Shown: positions 17,241-25,951, numbered from the stretch's first letter. The stretch is 40,726 nt of DNA from Desulfobacteraceae bacterium (GCA_003597945.1 QZJS01000123.1:1-40726), one strand, 5' to 3'. Notes: generated from the sequence alone by a model not told the origin. Translations and numbers: made by a program.

Positions 17241-17393
17241 ATGACGCGTGTCCAAAAGGACGATGATTTATTAGCCGCACGCCTGATGAAGAAGAACTGA
17301 CGGCCGGCGAGTTAGAAAGCAACCGACGCTATGGACGGGTGCGGCAATCGTCCATCGGGAAAAAGACATGCGAATCATCGGTGGCGAATTAAG
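17241..17393 (+). CDS. Possible small protein, 50 aa, ahead of rsmD
   Basis: An ATG at 17241 opens a 50-codon frame that fills the gap between the IPTL-CTERM gene and rsmD and overlaps rsmD by 26 nt. The product is acidic in its first half (KDDDLLAAPPDEEELTAGEL) and basic later (NRRYGRVRQ). No good ribosome site is visible. It may be a real coupled small gene or chance; I recognise no family. Confidence 0.3.
17332..17356 (+). other. Stem-loop just upstream of rsmD
   Basis: ATGGACG (17332-17338) and CGTCCAT (17350-17356) form a perfect 7-bp stem with an 11-base loop, ending 11 bases before the rsmD start codon. It lies inside the possible 50-aa ORF and could modulate rsmD translation. Confidence 0.3.
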
Positions 17394-17919
17394 AGGGAAA
17401 AAACTGGTCCCATTGCGCGGGACGGCCATCCGGCCTACGGCTGACCGGACCCGGGAGGCGGTTTTTAATATCATTGCCGCAAAAGTGCCGGGGGCCAATG
17501 TGCTGGATCTTTTTGCCGGCACCGGGGCCTTCGGGTTGGAGGCCCTGAGTCGGGGAGCGGCCCGGGCGGTGTTTGTCGACAATGCCGCCGGGGCCCTTGC
17601 CGCCATTGAAAAAAACATCGCCGCCTGCCGGATGCAGAACCGGGCCCGGGTCATCCGATGGGATATTATCCGGAATCTGAACTGCCTCGGGTCTGTATCC
17701 CAAGGCTTTGATATCGTTTTTCTGGACCCGCCTTACAACTGCAACGCCGTTATACCGACCCTGCAAAACCTTGTCCAAAGCGATGCCCTGCCGGCTCCCG
17801 GCGTCACCGTGATTGTCGAACATGCCCCTTCAGAGACCATCACGGAACTGCCGGACGGCCTTGCCCTCATGGATCAGCGCCGATACGGAAAAACCCTTGT
17901 TTCGTTTTTATCCATATGA
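17368..17919 (+). CDS. rsmD: 16S rRNA (guanine(966)-N(2))-methyltransferase RsmD
   Basis: The 183-aa protein has the standard length for RsmD. It starts MRIIGGELRGKKL, then carries RPTADRTREAVFNII, the SAM-binding motif VLDLFAGTGAFGLEAL (45-60) and the catalytic motif IV LDPPYN (119-124). It methylates the exocyclic amine of G966 in 16S rRNA during 30S assembly. Next to it is coaD, a pairing found in many bacteria. The start has only a weak ribosome site (GGGAAAAAG), and a hairpin ends 11 bases upstream. Confidence 0.95.
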   Translation: MRIIGGELRGKKLVPLRGTAIRPTADRTREAVFNIIAAKVPGANVLDLFAGTGAFGLEALSRGAARAVFVDNAAGALAAIEKNIAACRMQNRARVIRWDIIRNLNCLGSVSQGFDIVFLDPPYNCNAVIPTLQNLVQSDALPAPGVTVIVEHAPSETITELPDGLALMDQRRYGKTLVSFLSI

Positions 17920-17951
17920 TAAAAAAAACGATATGTTAAAGTGATACGCCT

Positions 17952-17976
17952 TTGACGGGGCGCTTTACCCCGTCAA
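17952..17976 (+). terminator. Candidate hairpin terminator between rsmD and coaD
   Basis: TTGACGGGG (17952-17960) pairs perfectly with CCCCGTCAA (17968-17976) around a seven-base loop. The following TTCGACTTTTC is only a weak T-tract, so termination may be partial or the stem may protect mRNA ends. Confidence 0.5.
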
Positions 17977-18019
17977 TTCGACTTTTCACCCTATCCGAAA
18001 AAAAGGAATCCAGCCGATC

Positions 18020-18538
18020 ATGCAGCGCATCGCCATCTATCCCGGATCATTCGACCCCGTCACCAACGGGCATCTCGACATCATCACCCGAGGGCTGACC
18101 CTGTTTGATAAAATCATCGTCACCATCCTTGAAAACCCCGCCAAAAACGCCCTGTTTACCGTGCCCGAGCGGATGGACATGCTCCAGAAGACGCTGAAAA
18201 AATTTAACGGCCGCATTGAAATCGCATCAGATGACGGCCTGGTAGTGGACTATGCGGTCAAGCGGAATGCCGCCGCCATTCTCCGGGGCATGCGGGCCGT
18301 GTCCGATTTTGAGTATGAGTTCCAGATGGCCCTGATGAACCGCAAACTCAACCGGGACATCCAGACCGTTTTTCTGATGACCGGCCTGCGCTGGATTTTC
18401 ACCAGCTCGTCCATCATCAAGGAAGCGGCCAAATTCGGCGGCAATATCGACGGCATGGTGCCGGCTTACGTGAAACGAAAAATCATGCAGAAATACCCGA
18501 TAGAAACCAAAGGCGGCAAAAAAGGAAAAATGAAATAG
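18020..18538 (+). CDS. coaD: Phosphopantetheine adenylyltransferase
   Basis: The 172-aa protein has the nucleotidyltransferase opening IAIYPGSFDPVTNGHLDII, with the TNGH form of the HxGH motif. It also has RGMRAVSDFEYEFQMALMNR and FTSSSIIKEAAKFGG, all diagnostic for CoaD. It transfers AMP from ATP to 4'-phosphopantetheine, the fourth step of coenzyme A synthesis, in the cytoplasm. The last residues (KGGKKGKMK) form a short basic tail. It ends 15 nt from the convergent DUF368 stop with no room for a separate terminator. Confidence 0.97.
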   Translation: MQRIAIYPGSFDPVTNGHLDIITRGLTLFDKIIVTILENPAKNALFTVPERMDMLQKTLKKFNGRIEIASDDGLVVDYAVKRNAAAILRGMRAVSDFEYEFQMALMNRKLNRDIQTVFLMTGLRWIFTSSSIIKEAAKFGGNIDGMVPAYVKRKIMQKYPIETKGGKKGKMK

Positions 18539-18553
18539 GCGGAGCCGGGAACG

Positions 18554-19534
18554 CTAATCCGTATGACGTTTTCGAGACAGCCGCTCCAGGGCAAGGACCG
18601 CCAGAAAGCCGGCCGCCATCAGCGCGACGGCAAACAACACATCGCCGTCAACGGCTTGGGGCAGGATGTTTTTTTCGCTGATCACCCGCGGTTTCCCACC
18701 GATAATGGCGGTTTCCAGAACTTCTTTCCAGGGCCAGATCTTCCACATGGAGCCGGCCATCAGGCCGGTGAGAAACGCTAATGTCAAGGCGTGATACCAT
18801 GTCAGCAGTAGCTTGAGAAACCGGGCGAAACCGGCCAGACCCACGACGCATCCGAGGCCGAAAACGCCGATAACGACCATATTGGCGGGCAGAAAAGGGT
18901 TTTTGAGCGTGGCGATGATAAATTCGTATTTGCCGAGAATCAGCAGAAGAAACGCGCCGCTGATGCCGGGCAGGATCATGGCGCAGATGGCGATCATTCC
19001 GGAAAAAAAGATAAACCAGAGGGCCTCGGGCGTGGCTACGGGGACCAGGTTGACGATGAGCAGGCCGGCGGCGGCCCCCGCGGCCATTGATATCCCCGTG
19101 CCGGGCGTCCATTTTTCCACCTGTCGGCCCACCACCCACACCGAAGCGGCGATCAGGCCGAAAAACAGGCTCCACGTCGGCACGGGATGTTGCTGGATCA
19201 GGTAACTCATGACCCGGGCTAGGGTGAGGATGGCCGTAGCGATTCCGAAAAAGAGCGCCAGTATGAATCGGGCATGGAATCCGGCCAGAGCCGCCCTGAA
19301 ATCCAGCCGGAAAAGGCGGCCGATCATCTTTGCGTCCACCGACTTGATGGCGGCCAGCAGATCCTCATAAATACCGGTGATCAGGGCGATGGTGCCGCCG
19401 GATACGCCGGGTATCGTGTCGGCGATTCCCATGCAGAAACCTTTAAGCATCAGAACAAAGGCTTCCCGCATGGACCGGGGGCCGGGACTTTCCAGAAAAG
19501 CGGCTTTCCAGGCGGCCGAAGGCTTATTCGCCAT
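18554..19534 (-). CDS. DUF368 membrane protein, polyprenyl-phosphate translocase family
   Basis: The protein has 326 aa from the ATG at 19532-19534, which overlaps the pcm stop by 11 nt; a later ATG at 19471 is also possible. It is a polytopic membrane protein with about eight or more hydrophobic segments and two related motifs, IADTIPGVSGGTIAL near residue 37 and ILPGISGAFLLLILG further on. Recent work places DUF368 proteins among the transporters that return undecaprenyl phosphate to the cytoplasmic face. That role would support both wall and capsule synthesis, including the Wzy-type locus in this window. Coupling to pcm is by overlap only. Family is clear; activity here is inferred. Confidence 0.88.
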   Translation of the reverse strand: MANKPSAAWKAAFLESPGPRSMREAFVLMLKGFCMGIADTIPGVSGGTIALITGIYEDLLAAIKSVDAKMIGRLFRLDFRAALAGFHARFILALFFGIATAILTLARVMSYLIQQHPVPTWSLFFGLIAASVWVVGRQVEKWTPGTGISMAAGAAAGLLIVNLVPVATPEALWFIFFSGMIAICAMILPGISGAFLLLILGKYEFIIATLKNPFLPANMVVIGVFGLGCVVGLAGFARFLKLLLTWYHALTLAFLTGLMAGSMWKIWPWKEVLETAIIGGKPRVISEKNILPQAVDGDVLFAVALMAAGFLAVLALERLSRKRHTD

Positions 19535-20186
19535 TGCCCCATCCGTGTTCGCCCACCAGCTTGACGAACCGGCACCCGCCAAGATCGGACTGGTGAATCC
19601 CCTGTTCATCCCGGACCAGTTTAACCAGAGTCTGGGAATACATCTGTCCGGCGGGGACGATCATGCGGCCCCCCACGTCCAGTTGGGCCACCAGGGGCGC
19701 CGGGATATCGGGTGCGCCGGCGGTAACCATGATAGCGTCAAAGGGGCTTTCCTCGGCCCATCCCTTGGTGCCGTCCGCGTAACGGGTCACGATATTGTTG
19801 TATTTGAGCCGGTCAAAGAGCATGCGGGCGTTCATATGAAGGGAACGAATGGTTTCAATGGTATAAACGCGAAAAGCGATCTGGGCCAGCACCGCGGCCT
19901 GGTAACCCGACCCGGTGCCGATTTCAAGGACCCGGCTGTTTTTATCCAGTTGCAGGGCCTGGGTCATCAGCGCCACGATATAGGGCTGGGAGATGGTCTG
20001 CTGCTCGCCGATGGGCAGGGGATGGTCGGCATAGGCCTGATCCTGGAGGGCTTCGCTGACGAACAAATGCCGCGGCACCTTTCGCATGGCTGCCAGCACG
20101 TTCTCATCCGTTATGCCCCGGGCCGCGATCTGGTTTTTCACCATGGCCTCGCGTAGCCGCCGGTATTTTGTGGGGTCCATATCCAT
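19524..20186 (-). CDS. pcm: Protein-L-isoaspartate O-methyltransferase
   Basis: The 220-aa protein has the family motifs MVKNQIAARGITDENVLAAMRKVPRHLFV near the N-terminus, GEQQTISQPYIVALM, and the SAM-binding motif VLEIGTGSGYQAAVLA. It methylates L-isoaspartyl residues with S-adenosylmethionine, starting repair of aged proteins. Start choice is between ATG at 20186 and the third codon (20180); neither has a strong ribosome site. In many proteobacteria pcm follows surE; here its 3' end overlaps a DUF368 gene instead. Confidence 0.95.
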   Translation of the reverse strand: MDMDPTKYRRLREAMVKNQIAARGITDENVLAAMRKVPRHLFVSEALQDQAYADHPLPIGEQQTISQPYIVALMTQALQLDKNSRVLEIGTGSGYQAAVLAQIAFRVYTIETIRSLHMNARMLFDRLKYNNIVTRYADGTKGWAEESPFDAIMVTAGAPDIPAPLVAQLDVGGRMIVPAGQMYSQTLVKLVRDEQGIHQSDLGGCRFVKLVGEHGWGNGE

Positions 20187-20370
20187 ATTGATTTGTCATT
20201 TAGCAATTCGGCCCGCACCCGTCAAGCAATTAAGCGCCCATTGACCGTGGATGCGCATTTTTCCGCTTCTCTGATTTTGATTTTATGATACAAGACGTTT
20301 GGCTTTCTACGGCAACATGGCCGCTGAAACCGGAGGCCGGCTTTTAATAATTTAAGGAGCCAGATCAATC

Positions 20371-21351
20371 ATGAAATGGATGGAAATCAGAATCGTCTAT
20401 GAGGCGCCGGACCCGCATACGGCCATGGATTTGATATCAGACATCTTCACCGACATCGGGCGGCCGGGCGTGGTGCAGGAAACCCCCGAAGATGAGCCCG
20501 GCACCGACTGGGCGGGCGACGCACCGCCGCGATCACGGGAGCGTGCCGTGATCGGCTATCTTCCGGAAAACGATCAGCTTTCCAATGCCGTTTCCATCCT
20601 TTCCGAAAAGCTGGCGTTTCTTGAAAAAACGTGTAACATCCGATCCCAGGTGACCCGGCGCCGCATGGATGAAGAGGACTGGGCCGAATCGTGGAAATCC
20701 CACTTTCATCCCTTCCGGATCGGGGAGCGCATGGTTGTCAAGCCGTCCTGGCATTCATACGATCCCCTGCCCCATGATCTCATCCTTGAAATCGATCCGG
20801 GCATGGCCTTCGGCACCGGAACCCATGCCACCACGGCCATGTGCATCCGGCTGCTGGAAAAGCATCTGCGAGCGGGAGATCGTTTTTTAGACATCGGATG
20901 CGGTTCGGGGATTCTCATGCTGGCTGCCGACAAACTCGGGGCCGCTGACATGACGGGCGTGGACACGGACCCCGTGGCCGTGTCAGTGGCCGCGGAGAAT
21001 ATGACCCGCAACAGAATCGACCGTGAAAAATTTCATATCTTTTCCGGCGATCTGACCACCGGCGTGACAGGCCGCTTCGATCTGGTCTGCGCCAATATCC
21101 GGACCCGGATTATATGCGACCTGCTGGGCCTTATTCCCCCGGTGCTGGCGCCCGGGGGCATCCTGATCTGCTCGGGCATCAGCACCCGCGGCCGGGATGA
21201 AATCCTGGCGCAGATGCGCGTGCATGGATTTGAGATCATTGATGAGCTGATCGAGACGGACTGGGTGGCACTGGCGGTACGCGCGACATCCCATATAAAA
21301 GGAACCGAGAATCCGCCATCGGCACAACCCCCCAAAAAAACAGTAACATAA
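20371..21351 (+). CDS. prmA: Ribosomal protein L11 methyltransferase
   Basis: The 326-aa protein has an N-terminal substrate-recognition domain (residues 1-110) and a Rossmann methyltransferase domain. The signature DPGMAFGTGTHATTAMCIRLL is followed by FLDIGCGSGILMLAA and DLVCANI. It trimethylates lysines and the N-terminus of ribosomal protein L11. AAGGAG lies upstream with a rather long 11-base spacing to the ATG. The last 20 residues (TSHIKGTENPPSAQPPKKT) are an extra tail beyond the conserved fold. It stands apart from the following gene by 145 bases that contain two hairpins. Confidence 0.95.
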   Translation: MKWMEIRIVYEAPDPHTAMDLISDIFTDIGRPGVVQETPEDEPGTDWAGDAPPRSRERAVIGYLPENDQLSNAVSILSEKLAFLEKTCNIRSQVTRRRMDEEDWAESWKSHFHPFRIGERMVVKPSWHSYDPLPHDLILEIDPGMAFGTGTHATTAMCIRLLEKHLRAGDRFLDIGCGSGILMLAADKLGAADMTGVDTDPVAVSVAAENMTRNRIDREKFHIFSGDLTTGVTGRFDLVCANIRTRIICDLLGLIPPVLAPGGILICSGISTRGRDEILAQMRVHGFEIIDELIETDWVALAVRATSHIKGTENPPSAQPPKKTVT

Positions 21352-21400
21352 TCAGAAAAAACTTTACAAAGCCTTAAATGATCAGTTATTATGGCAAGAA

Positions 21401-21444
21401 ATGGACGCCAGTCCATGACCCGAGGGGAATGCCGGGCATTCCCC
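21401..21444. repeat. Two tandem perfect inverted repeats between prmA and the carboxypeptidase gene
   Basis: ATGGAC/GTCCAT (21401-21406 with 21411-21416, loop GCCA) is followed by GGGGAATGCC/GGCATTCCCC (21424-21433 with 21435-21444, one central base). No T-tract follows, so these are not classic terminators; they may be operators, mRNA-stabilising stems or a repeat element. Confidence 0.6.
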
Positions 21445-21496
21445 GACGCAATGGGTTTGTAAAGAAACATCTTTTAACAAAACAAAGGGGTCACCC

Positions 21497-22921
21497 ATGG
21501 GCCGGACAAGGCTGAATCTGCTGCTGGCTGAACGATGCTTCGGTTTTTCCATCGCCATTTTTTCTCTCTTTTTCTTATCCGTCTTATCCCTTGCGCGTCT
21601 GTGTTACGCCATGCCGGATCAGCACATCGAAGACCCCCTTCTGACGGAAACCGCCTCTCTGGAGGCCACTCCTGCCCCGGACGCCGCTCCTGCCCTTGAG
21701 GCCGACATGCCCTGCCCCTGCCCGAAACTCAATGTCAATGACGGCATCGCCAGGGCGGGCCTCCTTTATGACGTGGCGTCGGATACCATCATCTGGGAAA
21801 AAAACATGGACCAGGCCTTTCCCATTGCATCCCTGACCAAAATGATGGTGGGCCTGCTGACCATCGAGGATATCCGCGGCGGCAAGGTCGGCTGGGATAC
21901 CATGGTCCGGGTGACCCCTGAAGCCACCCGGGTGGGCGGGTTTACGGTTTCCCTGCGATCCGGCAGATCCCTTTCCGTGGAAGCTCTGCTGAAGGCCGCC
22001 ATGATTTCATCCGGCAATGACGCGGCGTACCTGCTGGCCCAGTTTCTGGGCGGTAGTGAGCCGGCTTTTGTCCATCGCATGAACCAACGGGCCGATGAAC
22101 TGGGAATGCGCAACACCCGGTTTTCCAATCCCACCGGCATGCCGGCCCGGAAAAGCGCTGACGACAACCATTCCAGTCCTTCAGATCTGCTGATTCTTTG
22201 CAGGGAAATACTCAAACACGAAGATCTGCTCCACATTGCCGGCACTGACGAAGCATTGATTTTTCAGGGAACCCAACCCATAAGGCTTCGAAATCACAAC
22301 CGACTTGTGGGAGTTTATAACGAGGTGGACGGATTTAAAACCGGATTTACCAACAACGCGCGATACTGCCTGGCGGCCACGGCCAGCAAGGATGGACGCC
22401 GGATCATTTCCATCGCCCTGGGCCTTCCCTCCCGGGATACGCGCAACCGGTTCGTTGAAAGCATGCTCTGCCGCTATTATGACGCCCTGGGCGTGGGAAC
22501 CCTTCAACCCAGGACAGGACAGCATGCCGTTGCCCGGGCGCCAGGCGCCCTGTCCGGCGAGACAGCCGCTCCCATCGTCCATCATATCCGCCGGGGAGAC
22601 TCCCTCTACACTATCGCCAAAACTTATAAATGTACCGTCGGACAGCTTAAAACCTGGAACCGGCTGCGGAGCAACCTTATCAAACCGGGCCAGCAGTTAA
22701 AAATTTACGGCAAATCTCAAGTCTTATATGCATCCGTCGCCTCCCGGGACACGAACGCATCGATCATCTACTATACGGTCCGACCAGGGGATACTTTGTG
22801 GCGGATCTCCCGCAAATACAACGGCGTATCCGTTCAGAAACTGATGCAGGTCAATAATATCCGCCGGGCCAGAGACCTCAAGGCGGGAGAAACAATCAAG
22901 ATAATTCCAAATATCGGATAA
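21497..22921 (+). CDS. D-alanyl-D-alanine carboxypeptidase (PBP5/DacF-like) with two LysM domains
   Basis: The 474-aa secreted or membrane-tethered protein starts at an ATG with GGGG six bases upstream. A hydrophobic signal segment (residues 16-38) and an Ala/Pro linker precede the serine penicillin-binding fold. Active-site motifs are intact: SxxK at 112-115 (SLTK), SGN at 172-174 and KTG at 281-283. It trims the terminal D-Ala from muropeptides in the periplasm. Two LysM modules (about 361-404 and 424-471, VRPGDTLWRISRKYNGVS) replace the usual C-terminal PBP5 anchor. They would hold the enzyme on peptidoglycan. Confidence 0.93.
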   Translation: MGRTRLNLLLAERCFGFSIAIFSLFFLSVLSLARLCYAMPDQHIEDPLLTETASLEATPAPDAAPALEADMPCPCPKLNVNDGIARAGLLYDVASDTIIWEKNMDQAFPIASLTKMMVGLLTIEDIRGGKVGWDTMVRVTPEATRVGGFTVSLRSGRSLSVEALLKAAMISSGNDAAYLLAQFLGGSEPAFVHRMNQRADELGMRNTRFSNPTGMPARKSADDNHSSPSDLLILCREILKHEDLLHIAGTDEALIFQGTQPIRLRNHNRLVGVYNEVDGFKTGFTNNARYCLAATASKDGRRIISIALGLPSRDTRNRFVESMLCRYYDALGVGTLQPRTGQHAVARAPGALSGETAAPIVHHIRRGDSLYTIAKTYKCTVGQLKTWNRLRSNLIKPGQQLKIYGKSQVLYASVASRDTNASIIYYTVRPGDTLWRISRKYNGVSVQKLMQVNNIRRARDLKAGETIKIIPNIG

Positions 22922-22987
22922 ATTGTTTCGGGGCATCCGGAGCCGCGGCACTGAGTCGTATTCTAAAAAGCGTTAACGGGTTATGAT

Positions 22988-24673
22988 TTATGCTTCCTGC
23001 GCAGGCCGGGCACTGCCGATATCTTCGATGACGCAATCCCCTTCCTGTGCGGTGCATCCCTGGTCTGCCCGGACTAATTCAGGATGTCCGGGCAGTGATG
23101 CATCGTCAACGCCGTTTTGGGCCCAGAACCATCGGATCACGCCGTTGTCTCCGGAAAACACCAGATATTTCCGGGCGGCCCAGTCCTGAATATATCGCGC
23201 GACAAATGTTTCTTCATGATTTGTGATCGCGGCAATGCGGCGGCTCAATTCCAGAACCGGATTATCCGTGTCGCTTGGAATACTTCCCACCATTTCGATC
23301 AGGTCTTTTGACAACACATCAAAAATCAGGTTCAGGCGTTCCTCCGACGCGGCCCGAAGCCATTCATCCCCGGTGCAATCGCCGTTTTTATATCGCACCT
23401 TCACCGCTTCCCACGCATCCTGAATGGGACGATAAACCTCGTCAACAAAAGCGTTCATCTGCTCCGGCGCCAATCCCGATGTCCGAACAATTGCCCGGTT
23501 GGCGTCATAACGCGTCCAGTCGTCGGTGAGGATCTCCAGATCATAATCGTCGATATGTTCCCGTATGGTGGTGCCGGGGAAAGGCGCCAGGAAATGATAT
23601 CCGTGGGCGATATCCAACTCCGCGGCGAAGGCGAAAGTATCCTGAAGGGTCTCGGCCGATTCGCCGGGCAGTCCCACCATAAAGGACGCGTGGGCCAGCA
23701 TGCCGACTTTTTTGCATAGCGACACCGCATGCCGGGCCTGATCCAGGGTGATCCCTTTTTTGATTCGCTTGAGCATGTCGGGATTGCCGGATTCAATGCC
23801 GAAACTGACGGAATCGCACCCGGCTTCGCGCATGAGCCGGAGTACCTCCTCGCTGACGGTATCCACCCGGGCGAACGCGCTCCACGCAAAGGAAAGCCCC
23901 CGACGGACGATTTCATCACAGAACGCCTTGACCCGTTTTTTACTGGCCGTAAACAGATCGTCAGCGATATTGATCCGGGTAAAGCCCAGGGCCAGGACGG
24001 CGGCGATCTCATCGGCCACCCGTCCCGGGGACCGGAACCGGACCCTGGAGCCCACCATGCGCCGGCCCAGACAGAAAATGCATTGGTTGGGACACCCCCG
24101 ACTGGTGATGATGCTGACGGGAAAACCCAGGGCATGATATTTTGATATGGGCAGCAGATGCCTGGCCGGCAATGGCAGGGTGTCTAAGTCTTCGATGCAT
24201 TCTCCCGGGCCGGTGCTGAAAAAATCCCCGCCGCTCATAAAAGACACGCCCTTAACCGATAACCAGGCCGATGGATCGGCATATATGGGCAGCCACTGCC
24301 CCAGGGACCGTTCCGCTTCCCCCGTGAAGATAATGTCGATTTCCGGATGGCGGCGCAATGTGGCTTCGGCGTCGAATGACACATGGGGGCCGCCCATCAT
24401 GGTAATCACGGCGGGCTGATGCTGTTTGGCGGTTTTAAGAATCTGTGCCGCCGCGGGAAAATTCAGGGTGACGGCTGTCGCGCCGATGATGTCCGGCTGA
24501 AAAGCATCCATGGCGGCTTTGAGATTTTCCGGCGTGTAACATCCAACAATATAATCAAAAATCTTCACCTCAGCTCCGGCAGCTTCACATGCGGCAGCCA
24601 CATAACTGATGCCCAGCGGCGGCGACGGAATTTCCTCAAGGGGATAAGGGGGTGCAACCAGTGCAACTTTCAT
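22988..24673 (-). CDS. B12-binding-type radical SAM protein
   Basis: The 561-aa protein opens like cobalamin-dependent radical SAM enzymes: LVAPPYPLEEIPSPPLGISYVAAACEAAG, then GGPHVSF (94-100) and GEAERSLGQWL. The [4Fe-4S] motif is C194-x3-C198-x2-C201 in SRGCPNQCIFCLG, and the SAM-binding motifs SVSFGIESGNPDMLKRIKKG follow. No DxHxxG cobalamin ligand is evident in the N-terminal domain, as in many relatives. About 200 C-terminal residues carry no motif I recognise. The gene ends the minus-strand ftsE-to-yibQ series and starts 66 nt after the polysaccharide deacetylase-like gene. The substrate is unknown; methylation or ring chemistry on a lipid or small molecule is typical of the class. Confidence 0.9.
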   Translation of the reverse strand: MKVALVAPPYPLEEIPSPPLGISYVAAACEAAGAEVKIFDYIVGCYTPENLKAAMDAFQPDIIGATAVTLNFPAAAQILKTAKQHQPAVITMMGGPHVSFDAEATLRRHPEIDIIFTGEAERSLGQWLPIYADPSAWLSVKGVSFMSGGDFFSTGPGECIEDLDTLPLPARHLLPISKYHALGFPVSIITSRGCPNQCIFCLGRRMVGSRVRFRSPGRVADEIAAVLALGFTRINIADDLFTASKKRVKAFCDEIVRRGLSFAWSAFARVDTVSEEVLRLMREAGCDSVSFGIESGNPDMLKRIKKGITLDQARHAVSLCKKVGMLAHASFMVGLPGESAETLQDTFAFAAELDIAHGYHFLAPFPGTTIREHIDDYDLEILTDDWTRYDANRAIVRTSGLAPEQMNAFVDEVYRPIQDAWEAVKVRYKNGDCTGDEWLRAASEERLNLIFDVLSKDLIEMVGSIPSDTDNPVLELSRRIAAITNHEETFVARYIQDWAARKYLVFSGDNGVIRWFWAQNGVDDASLPGHPELVRADQGCTAQEGDCVIEDIGSARPAQEA

Positions 24674-24739
24674 GCGCGGTTCCTGTCAGATCGCGGCGGC
24701 TTGGCCGCGGAAAAAGATTTAGGGTTCAGGTCGCTGATA

Positions 24740-25951
24740 TCAGAACACTTCCACGATTTCAGAAGCCGAGACCAGTTTAACCCGTTTTTTCAGATCGGGC
24801 ATAACTTCGGCCAGCACTTCGAAGGTCGCCTGATGGGGATGTCCGATGGCGACGGCCTTTCCATGTATTTCGGCGATATTGATGAGCTGATCGATCTGCC
24901 GGCGGATCATTTCCCGTTCCTGGACATGATCTAAAAATACATCCCGCTCGGCATACGGGACCTTGAAAAGCCTGGCGGACGACCGGGTCTGTGAGGCGGC
25001 GGTGGTGCGGCTGTCCACAAAAAACAGCCCCCGCTGCTTGAGGATGCCGAAAACCTGGTTCATTTCATCAGAAAGGGCCGTCAGTTTTGACCCCATGTGA
25101 TTGTTCACGCCTTTGGCATAAGGAACGGCATCTATGTTTTGCTTGAGCCGGCCGATCCGCTCATCCGGGGTCATGGCGACCATCAGCGCGCCGGGGCCGG
25201 GATCCACCATGGGGTATTCATCCGGTTCCATGGGCAGATGAAGCATGACCTCATACCCCTTCCTGGCGGCAAGGACTGAAATATCCCTGCAAAAACGGCT
25301 GTGGGGCAAGATGGATAATGTCAGTTTGGCATTGAGTGAGAAAAATTTTTCCGCAATTTTTTTATCATGACCGATATCATCGATAATGATGGCAACCATG
25401 GGCAGAGGTTTCCCCGGGGCGCCCGGCTCCCGGTGGGGAGGGGCATGGACCGGCGCCGGGGCCGGGATATGAATCGGCTCCGGTTCCGCGGGAAACACCT
25501 CATATATGGGTTTTGCCGTTGCCGGCGTTTTAAACGCTTTGGACGTCTGGGATGCTTTGGACATTTTGGGCGTTTTGGTCTTTGCGGATGGGGAGGTTTC
25601 CGCTGACGGGGATAGCGCAACCGTCTTTTTTTCAATAAATTCCGGATTAAATAAAATATAGGCGCCCGCGGCCGCCATAACAAAAAAACCGATGACTACC
25701 AGAAGCGTGGCAGTGGCATACGGGATGAGCCGCGTGCCGGCGCTATCCTTTTTCCGTCTCCCCCCTGAAGCGGCGGACTTTTTTTTAGGGGCGGCCTTTT
25801 TTTCAGGAGCGGACTTCCGCTGGGACGGCTTTTTGGGTCCGGCGGGTTTCCGGGCCGCGGCGCCTTTTGCCGCCATTGGTTTCGCCGCCGCCTTTTTTCG
25901 AGGACCTCTGGTTTTGGATTTGCCCGTATCCGATTTTACTGCCTTTGCCAT
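24740..25951 (-). CDS. Divergent polysaccharide deacetylase family protein (YibQ-like) with lysine-rich tail
   Basis: The protein has 403 aa from the ATG at 25949-25951; a longer frame to 26029 has an unconvincing N-terminus. Residues 1-74 are a Lys/Ala/Pro-rich cytoplasmic tail. Residues 75-101 form one membrane helix, followed by a low-complexity Ser/Thr/Lys linker, then the deacetylase-like domain (PMVAIIIDDIGHDKKIAE, LPMEPDEYPMVDPGPGALM, NNHMGSKLTAL, VDSRTTAAS, AIGHPHQ). In E. coli the homologue yibQ sits next to envC, and here it follows ctpA in the same operon. A periplasmic glycan substrate is likely, but activity of the family is poorly known. Confidence 0.87.
   Translation of the reverse strand: MAKAVKSDTGKSKTRGPRKKAAAKPMAAKGAAARKPAGPKKPSQRKSAPEKKAAPKKKSAASGGRRKKDSAGTRLIPYATATLLVVIGFFVMAAAGAYILFNPEFIEKKTVALSPSAETSPSAKTKTPKMSKASQTSKAFKTPATAKPIYEVFPAEPEPIHIPAPAPVHAPPHREPGAPGKPLPMVAIIIDDIGHDKKIAEKFFSLNAKLTLSILPHSRFCRDISVLAARKGYEVMLHLPMEPDEYPMVDPGPGALMVAMTPDERIGRLKQNIDAVPYAKGVNNHMGSKLTALSDEMNQVFGILKQRGLFFVDSRTTAASQTRSSARLFKVPYAERDVFLDHVQEREMIRRQIDQLINIAEIHGKAVAIGHPHQATFEVLAEVMPDLKKRVKLVSASEIVEVF

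Noticed and set aside
20197..20225. TTGACG-N17-TAAATG on the minus strand as a pcm promoter
   Set aside because: The -10 is weak, and transcription would start only about four bases before the pcm ATG, leaving no ribosome site.
20287..20349. 20-codon ORF ahead of prmA
   Set aside because: It has no ribosome site, no repeat of regulatory codons and no terminator to act on.
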